64,000 nucleotides of DNA from Narthecium ossifragum (taxonomy: Eukaryota > Streptophyta > Magnoliopsida > Dioscoreales > Nartheciaceae), in NCBI GenBank assembly GCA_963920575.1, contig OY986973.1, positions 24,081,760 through 24,145,759 of the forward strand, read 5' to 3'. The notes beneath the pieces are model-generated. The model made no database searches and was not told the origin of the DNA. It saw nothing but the letters and a program-made list of their open reading frames with translations. Each line of letters begins with the position of its first letter. Position 1 is the stretch's first letter. A program made the translations under genes and the position numbers. Below, piece by piece: positions 1 through 11,461 of this stretch.

Positions 1-588
1 AATTACTAAGGACACTGGGTTATTTTATTTATAATAATATTGAATATACCTTTTTTATCAATGTCTAAAACACTCTTGCTCGTATTCCCGTAAGTATAGT
101 TTGGTTTTTAGAAACCAAACAAATTATATGTAGATCGGTCCTAAAAATTCAACATTTTATTTTATATTTGGTTTTAAAAAATCAAACATGCGTTTTATGT
201 TTGATTTTAAAACATCAAACATGTGTTTTATGTTTCATATATATCCCTCAGGTGCCGAAGGCACCGGTGCATATCCAACAAAATGCTTAATGATTCTACG
301 AAGAAATCCTAGCAAAAATAATGTTATAAACTGATCAAAATCATCAAAGAACTCAACTTTTCTGCTACTCATCAACACAGAAACCATTTAGATGAGTCGG
401 AGTCGGATCGTAACTCCAACAATTTGAATTTGAGATATTTGCTCGCATAACATGTTTAAGATCTTATGAGAGATTCAAGTATTCAACGCTTCGCTTGCAA
501 ATTAGATGGTGAGCGCGGTAGAGGGGTTTTTTTAGAGAGAGAGGTGAGTCGAGGCGTGGTAACCTATAATCTGGTGCGCTGGTTAAGA

Positions 589-749
589 CATGCATGTGAT
601 CTCCTTGATGAGTTGAGTTAATCTTTTATTCAAATATTTTGTCTTCAAACTTCTTTCCCTCAAGTCTGCATGCATGTGATCTCCTTGATGAGTTGAGTTA
701 ATCTTTTATTCAAATATTTTGTCTTCAAACTTCTTTCCCTCAAGTCTGC
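589..749. repeat. Perfect 80-bp tandem duplication
   Basis: The block at 589-668 is repeated base for base at 669-748. It is followed by CT-rich low-complexity DNA (about 1108-1190). No coding content is visible. A perfect match over 80 bp implies a recent event or an assembly artefact. Confidence 0.9.
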
Positions 750-997
750 GGTGAAGCTTCTCAAAATGACTTCCCAAGTCAACAAAAGCCCCGCTTCCTT
801 GAAGCTGCATGGTTGCTTTTCCAAAGTCCTGTAGCCATAAATAAGACTTCTACATGGGCTTTGATTGGGGTACATGTGCATGTACCCCCAATAGGTGCAT
901 GTACCCCCAATAGGTGGCATTCAAAGGCGAACCCTAATTTGAGTACATGCCGCATAGGCATGTCACGAATGCACATGTCTACGTGGCCACCCACACC

Positions 998-1083
998 TAT
1001 CATAGGATTGAACTGGGATGTGTGCCCGGTTCAATCCTACGATAGAGATTTGTATACATGGGTACATCCCATGTACACAAATC
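998..1083. repeat. Two adjacent palindromes (hairpins)
   Basis: The first palindrome pairs 998-1013 with 1029-1044 (arms TATCATAGGATTGAAC and GTTCAATCCTACGATA, one mismatch, 15-base loop). The second, 1047-1083, reads GATTTGTATACATGGG, a 5-base centre, then its near-perfect complement. Two back-to-back hairpins are typical of the interior of a small fold-back element. I could not fix outer ends. Confidence 0.7.
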
Positions 1084-2572
1084 TTTTTCCTTCAGGAGCT
1101 ATGTCACCTCCCCTCTCTCCCTCCCATTCTCTCTCACTCTTCTCCTCTCTCTCTCCTTCATTCTCTATATCTCTCTCCTTTCATGTGTGTATATGGCCCA
1201 GTCATGTACACAAAACAATTCTCCTTCTACATTGACTGCAGGGGTAATGACGTTAAATAATTTTTTTCTTTTAAAGTACGTCATTGAACAGCTTCCAAAT
1301 TACATAATTTATCTCTTACAACATCCAAACATATTATATATAATCTTTAACTTCAAACATACTTGAGATCTGATGCCCTCTTTTATGCGAATAGTAATTT
1401 GCCATCGCCGAGCATCTTTAAGCCCCAAACCCCTCATGGATCTATGCCGGCAAACTTTTTCCCAAGCAATCACGGAAGTACCACCTCGCCTCCCCTGTCA
1501 TAAGAAGTGTCTCACAAGTTGATCAATCTTATTCAAAATACAGATAGGGATTGGCCTCGCCATCATCACCACTCTCCTTGCACAAGCAAGTCGATTGACG
1601 GTCTTATTGAGTAGCTTGTCTTGGACCGCCTCTATAATAAATTTGAAATCCTTATTATATATACAATATGTCAGAGATTACAAAGCCCTAACTCTAGTAG
1701 AGACAAGGAGAGTTTCTCTCTAAAGTTGCCTACATTCTCACACCTCTCACAATGGCCACAGAGATTACAGAGGTTTGCTAGAGAGGATGAACGTCCCTCT
1801 AGGATCTCAAGAAGTATCTCTCTCTCTCAACTTCTTTGACTCTCACCAAACCCTAACTCTCATAACCCTCTTCAGAGCATACAAAGGAAAATCTTAGAAG
1901 CACAAGAAGCACACAAAGAAGACCTAGAAAACCCCTATTTATAGATCCCAAATAATTTAGAATCGGAGTAGATCTAAACCGTCCAATTTTCCCGTCTTCA
2001 GTGTCTTGGATTGATCTAAGAGGATCGATCCAAAGTGGGCTTGGATCAATCCCATGTGAAAACCTTGAAAACACACCTCTGAAAATAGGTTATGGATCGA
2101 TCCACTGTGGGTTTGGATCAATCCAGCTTCAGGTTGGATCGATCCACTGTGATATATATGTTTCATATATATATCCCTTTCAATGTTTTTTGGGGCTATT
2201 CAAGATGGATTCTTGCATATAAAGCACAAACTTACATGTAAAACTCGTTGATCTCAAACATGGAGAAAAATTTCCATCAAAAATCATGCTACATATTGAT
2301 CAAGCTCAAAGAAACCCAATTTTCCATTGATTTTTCTGTTCTAAATAGTGCAGCGCCCTTCAATCAAGATATGGAGTAATTTTGCTTGAATTTTCTTCGA
2401 ATAATCACATGAGGATGATGCTTTTGGATGTTCTCATGTACTTGGTACAGAAACTACATTGAGAATTGCTCATATTACATCAAATCATCTAAAACACATG
2501 TTCTTCGCAAGAAAACATAGCAGCAACGCAAATTTGAATTCAGCTGCAAAGAAGTTGGGGTTTGCTGTAATT

Positions 2573-2626
2573 GACCATCACCACCTTGTCAACCAGGCTA
2601 CTCCATGATCGCCGCACCCCCGCCAT
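2573..2626 (-). pseudogene. Relic of SDR first exon (5' end only)
   Basis: Read on the minus strand from the ATG at 2626, this stretch encodes MAGVRRSWSSLVDKVVMV and then loses similarity. It lines up residue for residue with the first 18 codons of the three SDR genes at 7413, 10446 and 15370 (for example [18 protein letters not shown]). The glycine-rich cofactor motif that should follow is gone, and no exon 2 or exon 3 is found at lower coordinates. It is a truncated end of a further tandem copy. The match is short, but it keeps start codon, frame and order of residues. Confidence 0.75.
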
Positions 2627-5401
2627 TCATTCAGGTGGAAATCTTAGTATGCTTATCGTTGCTCAAAAATTATACCAAAGATGGATACGTGGTCGCCAGT
2701 CACGTGAGGCGTGCCAATCGTAGTACAGGGATATCAGAAGAATTTGTGAATTTTGTCGTGTCTCAATTAAGAGGACTTTTAGGAAAAATTTTAAGTCTAA
2801 AAGGAGATGATTTTTTGTTTTTTTAGTGATTAAATTACTCTTAAATCGACTATACTGATTCTAACGATGGTTACTTTACTCCTAACACTGATGCTACGCT
2901 TAGAAGCAGTTAGAACTACTCCTAAGGATGATGACATTACTCCTATGAAAATCTCACTACTCCTAGGGTAATTGTGCTACTCCTAGAGTGATTACACTTA
3001 CTCCTAGAGTTAAGGAAAGCATGAAAATAAAGTTAGTAAAGTTAGTTACTTACTTCCATTGAAACACCAACTGGTTTGATTACAGCTCCGATGAAAGTTT
3101 CTACGAATACAAACTAGAACAAGATTACAGCAACTAAAGTAGTAGTAGTAAAGAATAATTTAGTTTCAGTCAGGGATCATTTCACTTATTCTGTCTTCCA
3201 AGCTTTTATACTTCCGATCACTGTTTCCGCGTGGCCATTGTTAACCTTCACCCACAACCAACGACTCACGACCCATCGTTGTTTTCATCATGGGTCGAAT
3301 CTTATTGACGCATTGACACGTGGCCAACCCCGGATAACCGTTTCTATGATCTTTGACTCCACTTCCTATGCTTCTGCTTTTGGAGGCGGTTGGGTAGATC
3401 ATGAGATCATAGTCCAGGTGTCCTCGAGATTATCCGACTATACTGATCCTAAGGCCGACGAGTGTTCTCGTATCCCGAAATCTATTGGACGAAGTAAGTA
3501 TGACACTTTTTTTTGGTATTTATTTAGTCTTTGAATTGTTCTTGTACTTGTACTTGTACTTGTAGTATAATTGTATTATAAGATATTTGAAAATATCATG
3601 TAACGCCTGCATTATTCAAAATATCATAACAGCCTCCTAAATCATAAGGGTCAGATAGTATCAAATAACACGTTCCATCCACGTCCTATTTAATTTGTTA
3701 ATTGATCATCATAGTCAAAGATTAACCTGGTCAAGAGAAATAAGCATCTAAGATGAGAGTCATATTTGGGCCATGCCGTTTTCTCTGTATTACCATCATA
3801 TTCATATCAACGAATGAGAGTTGTTTAGATCTAATCTAAAGATTCATATCATTAATAAAATACCGACTTGAATTCTGATATAAAATATAATATAACGGTG
3901 TTAACCTTCATCCCGGCTCCTGTGCTCTCTCCGGAGCATACAATAACTGGGAGGGAGCTAGAATATTGTTAGGATTCTGGAGCATGAAAACTTTATATTA
4001 CAGCCTGATACAACATTCAATCCAGACTTTGACGGTACACATTTGCGTCGTACTCTAATTAGGTGAGTAGTACCTCGTGGTGGCAATGGGCTGGGCCGTT
4101 GGGGTCTAATTCCAATGCCCCCAAATTTGGTGAATGGGTTAAGATGCACCATTTTTTATAGTGGTGCAATTGAAATTATGCAGCGAAGACACGCCAGTCT
4201 AAAAAAAAGTTATGCCGATGGAATAGGAAGCATCTTGTTTTATATGCTTATGCTATATTCTAAAAAACGGAGATATAAATATCATACTGTTCGTGTACTG
4301 AGGCTTGGTTCTTTGACACCATTCAGATGAACACCATGAGAGCAAAGTTTGATACTTTACTACTTGTCAGACTCCAGCCAAGAGTCATAATAATTTTTTT
4401 TTTTTTAATTCTTGTCCTGTTCCAAGTTCCCACATGATCATCATTTTTTGGGTCGTTATCATATTAGTTCTTCAAAATTGACTAATTTTCACATGGCGTG
4501 AATAATACATGGGGTTGTTGGCATGAATAATAATTAATAAGGACTCTGGTTGGATTCCAGAGCCTGTGGTCTCCTGTTGAGGAGTAGATTAATTAGCTCT
4601 CATTAGCTGTTACTCTCAGTCTTCATGCTTGTCTATCCAAAAATAAAAATAAAAATCATATATAAGTTCTTCAAAATTGACTAATTTTCACACCAGTGCC
4701 TATAATTCTTGATAATATCCTATTAGTCCCTGAAAACATATGAATGACTTCAGTTTTCACCCCCATGCGTTTAAGAAATTGAAATAACTAAAATGCCTTT
4801 GGGACATAAGGCAAATCTTTTAAATGGAAGCTAAATCTGAAGCCCTTCATATGTTTTATGGGACTATTTAGGATTGTAAGGACTGATATAATCAATCAAT
4901 TTGATGTTAACCCTATTTCTTGTTTTTTAAATCTAAAGAGAGGTGATCCACAAGGTGTAGTAGATATGTTCCCTCTCTTCTGCCTATGCTCCAATCCATA
5001 GCATGCCTCATACGAGTGATTCTCAAGCTATAGATATGGATATGAAGATTCTACTAGCTCTTTTTAAACGCCAATAACATATTTAACTTCCAAAAGCTTT
5101 CAAATTGCACACTTTCTCTTAGCATTTTGACCTGCATTCTCTTGTAAAAAAGTTCATATCATACATATTCTTCCGCCAATCTGGTTTAACTCTTCAGGAG
5201 GAATTGCGACAACCCCCAGTTGTTACATCAAGAAATACCACAAACCCCCACACTAATCAAAAACCAGAAAGATCTAAATCACATTCTAGACCATCACACC
5301 TGAAATTTATTCGGCTCCTTCACTGAATTGATGGAATTGAATTTCTTACTTGGTATATGGACAATAACAGCAACAACAAAAGAACCAACGAGTAGAGAGG
5401 A
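2627..5401. other. Intergenic, repeat remains
   Basis: No intact gene is visible. The interval holds a degenerate MITE-like piece (3763-3890, listed separately) and AT-rich unique-looking DNA. The 98-aa frame at 3238-3534 has no domain I recognise. Confidence 0.5.
3763..3890. mobile_element. Degenerate copy of the 15.7-kb MITE
   Basis: The sequence follows the left half of the fold-back element at 15739-15945: a TTTGGGnCAT start, then TATTACCATCATAT, CAACG-ATGAGA, GTTTAGATCT, ATATCATTA and a CTGAATC/CTTGAATTC-like stretch in the same order. The right arm is not recognisable, so this copy is truncated or decayed. Confidence 0.6.
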
Positions 5402-7413
5402 TCAAAGGGAAGAGAAGATGGGGACACCCGGTAGGGTGTTGCCGGAGTCAACAATGAAGACATTTCCCGACACATACTGTGACAAGTCATGGATTAGATA
5501 CCGGACAAGCGATGTGAGTGCCGGATTGGTTTGGCCAAACTGTGCCAAGGGTACGGTCCTCATTGCCACATTGGCTAACCATTCTTTCTCCATTAACCCC
5601 TCGGTTATTTCCGATCTGAACAGCCCAGGACTTATTGAGTTTGTTCTGATATTATACTCCCCCAGCTCCAAAGCCATGACCTGCAAGTTTCACATAAGAA
5701 CTTATTAGTACACTGGATACAATTTGTTGCATGTCTAGGACCTCGAACCCTAAATTTGATAATCGCTGGTAATATTGTAGAATTTTAGTAGCTGACAAAC
5801 TTTAATTGAGGAGGCAGGCCTCAGAGAAGTGAGATGTCCAGAGATATTACCTTGGTAACTGCATTGACACCTGTTTTCGATGTATCATACGCAAGTCCTC
5901 CAGGTAGATGTCCTCGGTCAAGGCCAGCGATGGATGAAATATTGATGACTGATCCTTTCTGTTTTGCATCATGCATCCGTTTGCAGACATGTTTAGATAC
6001 GAGCCACAAGCCGGTTAGATTAGTCTCCATATTCTGATGCCACTCCTCTTCAGGCCAATCGAGTGAAGAAAGGACACGGCCTGGTAATATTATGAGATTC
6101 AATTGTCAGGAAGAAGTTTGAATACACTGGTCAAGTGATCAAAAGGTTTTCCTCCTGCTGGAGTTATCTTCAATTGAATCCAATATCACATAAGAGAAAT
6201 GAAAACCTTGGCATCAAATAAAATATATCCTTGGAAACATAGCAAAATGCGATCTAAACATAAAAATTCTCTGGAATATGAAAAAGAAAGTAGGTAAAGA
6301 AATATAGAAATATAGATGGACACTTAAAGGCCTTCCTAATATGACCCAGAAAACTAAAGGGCATATCAAAATTATCATCCTTGACTCTTCATGTACCTTT
6401 TTCCAAATTCACATTCTCTAGTCTTCATCAATCCAAATAAAAAATCTTTAAGGACAGACTATGAATTTCAACGATTTGCTTCCTGGCCTTGTCTGTAAAC
6501 TTCTCATACAGAAACATTGTTGGAACCAATGAGGTTTTCCACCATGAAGTTTCTAATGTGGAAGGCCTTTTCCAAGGAACGTACTGCTCTTAGAAAAAGC
6601 ATACGCACAGACTTAGTCAATGGCTTCCTAGAACATGCCCCCTATTTCCAAACTTAGTCAATGGCAAGAGCAAAAACACATTACCAACATGATTTATATA
6701 TAGACCCTTCCATTGACCTTCAATGGTGGTGGTGGTGGTGGTGATAAGTTATGGAACTAATAAGGTCATTGTATATTTTGTATGAAATTATATGCAGATA
6801 ACTATGCAAATACTACTTTACTCTATGTAAAAATATGTAAATAACCCCAAAAAAATTTAATCCCTTAGCATTCACATGTAAAAAGAATATCACAAATATT
6901 TATTCTAGTGATACAATAATCCCTGCAAAAAAAAAGTTTGATAATTGATAACTTCAGCATTGGTCAAATTAAATAGGATATAATGTTTCCAGTGTTCTAG
7001 ATTTTTTTTAGTCTTAATGGTCAAATTAAATAGGATATTTATTCTAGATTTTTTTTAGTCTTAATAATTGATAACTTCAGCATTGGTCAAGCAAGAAGAC
7101 AATTACCTCGGATTCCGGCGTTGTTAACCAAGGCATCGATGCGCCCAAAGGCGTCCCAGGCCTTCTGGACGGACGCCTCGATGGCGTCGCTCCCGGCACT
7201 GACGTCGAGCTCCACAGCGACGGATCGTACGGCGGAGGCGTTGATCTCGTCGCAGAGAGATTTGAGGCGGTCCAGGCGCCGCGCAGCGGCGACGACGCGG
7301 CAACCGGCCTGCGCGAGGTCGAGGCAGAGCTCGCGCCCGATCCCGGAGGATGCGCCAGTGACCATCACCACCTTGCCATCCAAGCTACTCCAAGGTCGCC
7401 GCATCTCCGCCAT
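5402..7413 (-). CDS. Classical SDR oxidoreductase, tandem copy 1
   Basis: An NAD(P)(H)-dependent short-chain dehydrogenase/reductase of the plant FabG-like type; the substrate is unknown. Exons on the minus strand are 7413-7107, 6080-5851 and 5680-5402, giving 271 residues, normal for a classical SDR. Visible motifs are the cofactor-binding TGASSGIG (residues 19-26), NNAG (97-100), the likely catalytic Ser152 in the NISS segment, and Tyr167-x-x-x-Lys171 in YDTSK. The ATG at 7413 gives the same MAE(M/I)RRPW start as the other two copies. No N-terminal targeting peptide is evident; the protein ends in SSL, which could act as a weak peroxisomal signal (inference). It is first of three head-to-tail copies with identical exon lengths. 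Often annotated as 3-oxoacyl-ACP reductase-like, but nothing here proves a role in fatty acid synthesis. Confidence 0.93.
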
Positions 7414-7525
7414 GGATCTCGATCGATTCGTTTGTTTGGGTGAAATCTCACCTTGGTCTACTTATTATCAAGGGCTTGGGATTGGGGGAATAAGTTGTAG
7501 GTTTTCAAATGGAGACGAGAGGTTA

Positions 7526-7533
7526 TTTATATA
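7526..7533 (-). promoter_or_regulatory. Probable TATA box of SDR copy 1
   Basis: The minus strand reads TATATAAA here, about 110 bases upstream of the start codon at 7413. That leaves roughly 80 bases of 5' leader. Based on motif and spacing only. Confidence 0.5.
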
Positions 7534-9131
7534 GAGAATAGGTTGGTTGGGAGAGACGGTCTCGCCGAGGGAAAAGAAAGAGAGGGGGTCGTCGGGGATT
7601 GGGCTGCCGCCAGCCGAGGTGGTGGGTCCAACCCAAACACCTCCCCCATCCCACCACCCGTTCCACGCTCACGCGAGAAGAACGAAGAAATAAAGAAAGC
7701 AAGCAAGTCGAGAACAACAACATGATGATGATGATACTAGCCAGTGATGATGACGATGATGATGATGATGATGTAAGCCCATTGGTTACGTGGGTGGGTC
7801 TCTTTCTCTGTATGCAAAGCCCAAAGGCCCCCCCACCTGCAGGCCATCTAGAAGGACCACACAACCCATTCAAGCCCATTGGTTAAGTAATTTCGAATAT
7901 TATTGTTTATGTCCTTCAGATGATAAGAATCCTATTCAGATCAGAACTCTTTCTCCTACTTAATTGTCCCCCAGAATTATGAATAAATACACTAATCGAC
8001 AAAAAAGTTTCAATCAGTCCAATTTTTTCAATGGGTTGGCTTAAACATAGTCTATTTAAAAGCAATTTGTTTATTAAAGCACGTGCGACATACTGCTAAA
8101 ATAAATGTCAATATATACTACACCGATAAACAATTGATTTTTGAAAATAATTAAAGTCGTGCTAAATTTTGCAATTTAAAACTAGTCAAATAAAACAATA
8201 AATGGTGGCAGAAAAAATAAAAAACAAATAAAATAAAATCCCTGTATGGCGGAAAAAATAACAAAGAACAAGATCCAAGTGACTCGTGAGACATGATGCC
8301 ATGCATCTATTGCTTAATCGTAGCTTCAAATTATCTGATTAAATATGAAATCCAAATTAAATGCTACATCAATTGATCAATATGGCCAACTTTTAGTTTG
8401 CGGCATTGGTTCTAGAAGCCTACGAGACTTGGATATTAAGATATTGGATGCCTCAATTGGTTGGTGCAATGTGGATTTGGTACAAGAGAATATTGCATTA
8501 AAAATGACTATTTGGGACCTATTTTCCTCTCCTAATGCGTCATTAATTACGTTTGCAATGACGCATGAATTGTCATCATAATAACAAGATATGACTGATC
8601 CCAATCAAGAAAGAAAACTCAAGCATCCTATGAATGGATTTCAAACATTCTCAATTAGATGTGTGTTAGAAGGCAAACACATAAACTCACCCCTTCAAGC
8701 TTCTTAAGAACGTGAGAAGTTCGACAAAATATGAGACATGAGCGATTGCAACAAAGATTCAATTAATTCATCGCAAAATTCAACCTCAATTTTCACCAAG
8801 ACAACCAATACATCTACCACATTTATCCAACATGAGCATGTAGTTGAAGAACCTGAGGTCCACCATTTGAATTAAGAATAAGATAAATTTGTATAGTGAA
8901 TAAAATAAAAGTTATGTCAGCATCAAAGATAGTTACGTAGGATTAAGAGAAATGTGTTTGAAACATACTTATTCACAATCCAAACGGATCATTGATGTAA
9001 CCAAACATAGAACATTTGATATTGTGTTCTCCATTCCCTCTAGAAAAGTACACCGAACAGATCTTGCCTATGTTTTATTGGAATACACCGTCGCAGACTC
9101 ATAGCTGTGTTATTGAAGAGCATAAGATAGA
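7534..9131. other. Intergenic spacer between SDR copies 1 and 2
   Basis: No gene is seen. It contains a GAT/GATGAT trinucleotide run near 7722-7772 and AT-rich DNA. The piece at about 9027-9075 (GTGTTCTCCATTCCCTC...AAAGTACACCGAACAGA) is the 3' flank of copy 2 and recurs downstream of copy 3 (about 11352-11400) and in the relic at 18290. Confidence 0.6.
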
Positions 9132-10446
9132 TCATAGGGAAGAGAAGATGGGAACTCCTGGTAGGGTGTCTCCAGAATCGACGATGAAGATATTGCCGGA
9201 AACATAGTCTGACGACTCATGGATTAGATATCGGACGAGGGATGTGAGTGCCGGATCAGTTTCGCCGTATTCCCTCAGGGGCGTCGTCTTCATGATCACT
9301 GTATGTAGCCAATCCTTGTGCATCAGACCGCCTGTAATCTCCGATTTGAACAGCCCAGGACTTATTGCGTTCACTCTGATATTGAACTCCCCCAACTCCA
9401 TGGCCATGACCTGCAATTTTACATCCGTTATTAGTTAGTATAGTAGAAATGGTTCCTGCCATGTTGAACACAAGTGCTATCAATTTGATAACTGCAACAC
9501 TGTTCTAGTGATGCTGAACAGGAGCCAAATTTGCTGGTTGTTGATTAGGGGACCAAAGATCCAACCCACTCCATCTCAATCCAAGTCAAGTAGCTAATAT
9601 CACATATAAATGAACAATAAAATCTCTTAATTAATCCTAACCCCGGCCACTCAAATAAAGAAACCACCAGATATGAAGAGTTAATTCCTTTTTTGAATCG
9701 CAAACACATCTTTTATAGTAACAAAAATGGGAAACCTGGCATATTCGATGAGATATTACCTTGCTAAGGCAATTTACACCTGTTTTTGACACATCATAGG
9801 CAACTGCTCCACGACTCATTCCTCGTTGAAGGCCAGCAATGGACGAAATATTGATGACCGACCCTTTCTGTTTCGCATCACGCATTCGCTTGCAGACATG
9901 TTTAGATACTAGCCACAGGCCAGTTAGATTGGTCTCGAAATTCTTCCGCCACTCTTCCTCAGGCAAATCAAGTGGAGAAAGGACATGACCTGGTTGGTGG
10001 CACAACCAAACCAGGTGGGAGAAAACAGGTAAAAAGGACGAGTAAAACTCAAGGTTCGATATAGCAGCAAGGTTTAAAACTAAAATGGCTATCAAAATAT
10101 GCGTAATTTATAAACCGAGTAAGGAGTTAGATTAATTACCTCGCACTCCGGCGTCGTTAACCAAGGCATCGATGTGACCAAAGGCGTCCCAGGCCTTCTG
10201 AACGGAACCGTCGATGGCGTCGCCACCGGCGCAGACGTCGAGCTCCACCACCACGGATCGCACGCCCGACGCGTTGATCTCTTCGCACAGGGATCGGAGG
10301 CGGTCGATGCGGCGCGCGGCGGCGACGATGCGGCAACCGGCTCTGGCGAGGTCGAGGCACAGCTCGCGGCCGATCCCGGAGGATGCGCCGGTGACCATCA
10401 CGACCTTGTCTTCGAGGTTACACCATGGCCTCCGCATCTCTGCCAT
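9132..10446 (-). CDS. Classical SDR oxidoreductase, tandem copy 2
   Basis: Second tandem SDR gene. Exons on the minus strand are 10446-10140, 9989-9760 and 9410-9132 (307, 230 and 279 nt), coding 271 residues. TGASSGIG is at 19-26 and the Tyr167-Lys171 pair is kept in YDVSK, so the enzyme looks active. An oddity: the usual NNAG reads NDAG (98 is Asp), a change at a position that normally stabilises the central sheet in classical SDRs. Exon 1 keeps high GC while exons 2-3 and the introns are near local background, a gradient typical of monocot genes. The introns are compact (150 and 349 nt). The protein ends in the shared PGVPIFSSL. Confidence 0.92.
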
Positions 10447-11461
10447 GGATCCCGATCGATTCCGATCTCGGTTACTGCCTTAGGCGGGCAATTTAAATGA
10501 ATGAAAAATGACTCCACGCCGACGCCACGTAGTGCCGACTCGATGTGACGGTGGCCATGGTTATCGCAGATGAGGCCTGATAGCCGACGCCAGCTGGGTC
10601 GGTATGATGCCGACGCCATGAGGCGGTGCCGAGGCCAGCTGGGTCGGTACGGTGCCGACTCCACGTGTACGGTCGGCCGTCGATTATACTTTGCCGCCCG
10701 CCGGCCCCGCCGTGAGTCATTTAGACCTTTTTTGTTGATACAGTTGGTCGGTGGTGATACATTCGATTAGTAGTGATACCGATTATTGTTTGATCAAATC
10801 CATCGATACTGTACGATTGGATTAGGTGAAACAATCTATATCTCAATTCAATGACATGTGCTTCGTTCATGTACACATATCGTGACTCTTAAATGACACG
10901 ATACACGCCTCTTATGTGACACCTACGTGGCTCCCAAGAGTGCTGCTTACGTGGAAAGCCACATCAGCAAAAAAGACTCCCAAGTCAAAGTCTAGATTTG
11001 GACTTCAGTTAACATCTCAAAAAAGATCTACTCCTAAACAGGAACATGCTAAGAGACTTCAACCATGCAAGAGTTTAACTGATGATTTACCAAAAATTAA
11101 GCTGCTACAAGATAAAGAGGATTGAGCATGGAATAGCCATTGCGAGAAAACATTTGAGATAACACTACATTCTCATCCACAGACCTCAATCTGAATTCAA
11201 GTTGCCTGGATAATTATGCATTCAGAATCTCTTCATAAGATTCAATCCTCACGGCCAAAACAACCAAAGCACGTGCTACACGACCCAACATGGGCGGGCA
11301 ATCCAATTACTTGATGTCACTGAGCTAAACACAGAATCATTTAATTCATGTCGTGTTCAGCATCCCCTACTGAAAGTACACTGAACAAACCTCGCCCATA
11401 TTTATTGAAAACACATTGCACGCACTCCACCATAGCTGAAAAAATTAAGGATTGGATTGGA
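10447..11461. other. Intergenic spacer between SDR copies 2 and 3
   Basis: Upstream of copy 2 lies a GC-rich stretch with a direct repeat about 45 bp apart (CAGCTGGGTCGGTA at 10591 and 10636). The rest, to 11461, is the 3' flank of copy 3. No gene seen; the 66- to 88-aa frames here have no domain. Confidence 0.5.

Larger units (their letters stand above)
1..2572. other. Intergenic, repeat-rich, no gene seen
   Basis: Apart from the tandem duplication and hairpins listed separately, this stretch shows no exon I recognise. The part at 2020-2145 contains three GATCGATC motifs plus degenerate GGATCAATCC copies, the same motif that is dense at 35.2-35.96 kb, so both may come from one repeat family. 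Short open frames here have no recognisable domain. Confidence 0.6.

Noticed and set aside
10174..10500. Plus-strand frames over SDR exon 1 (also at 7121-7534 and 15014-15425)
   Set aside because: GC-rich exon shadows that recur over all three copies; the minus-strand reading carries the SDR motifs.
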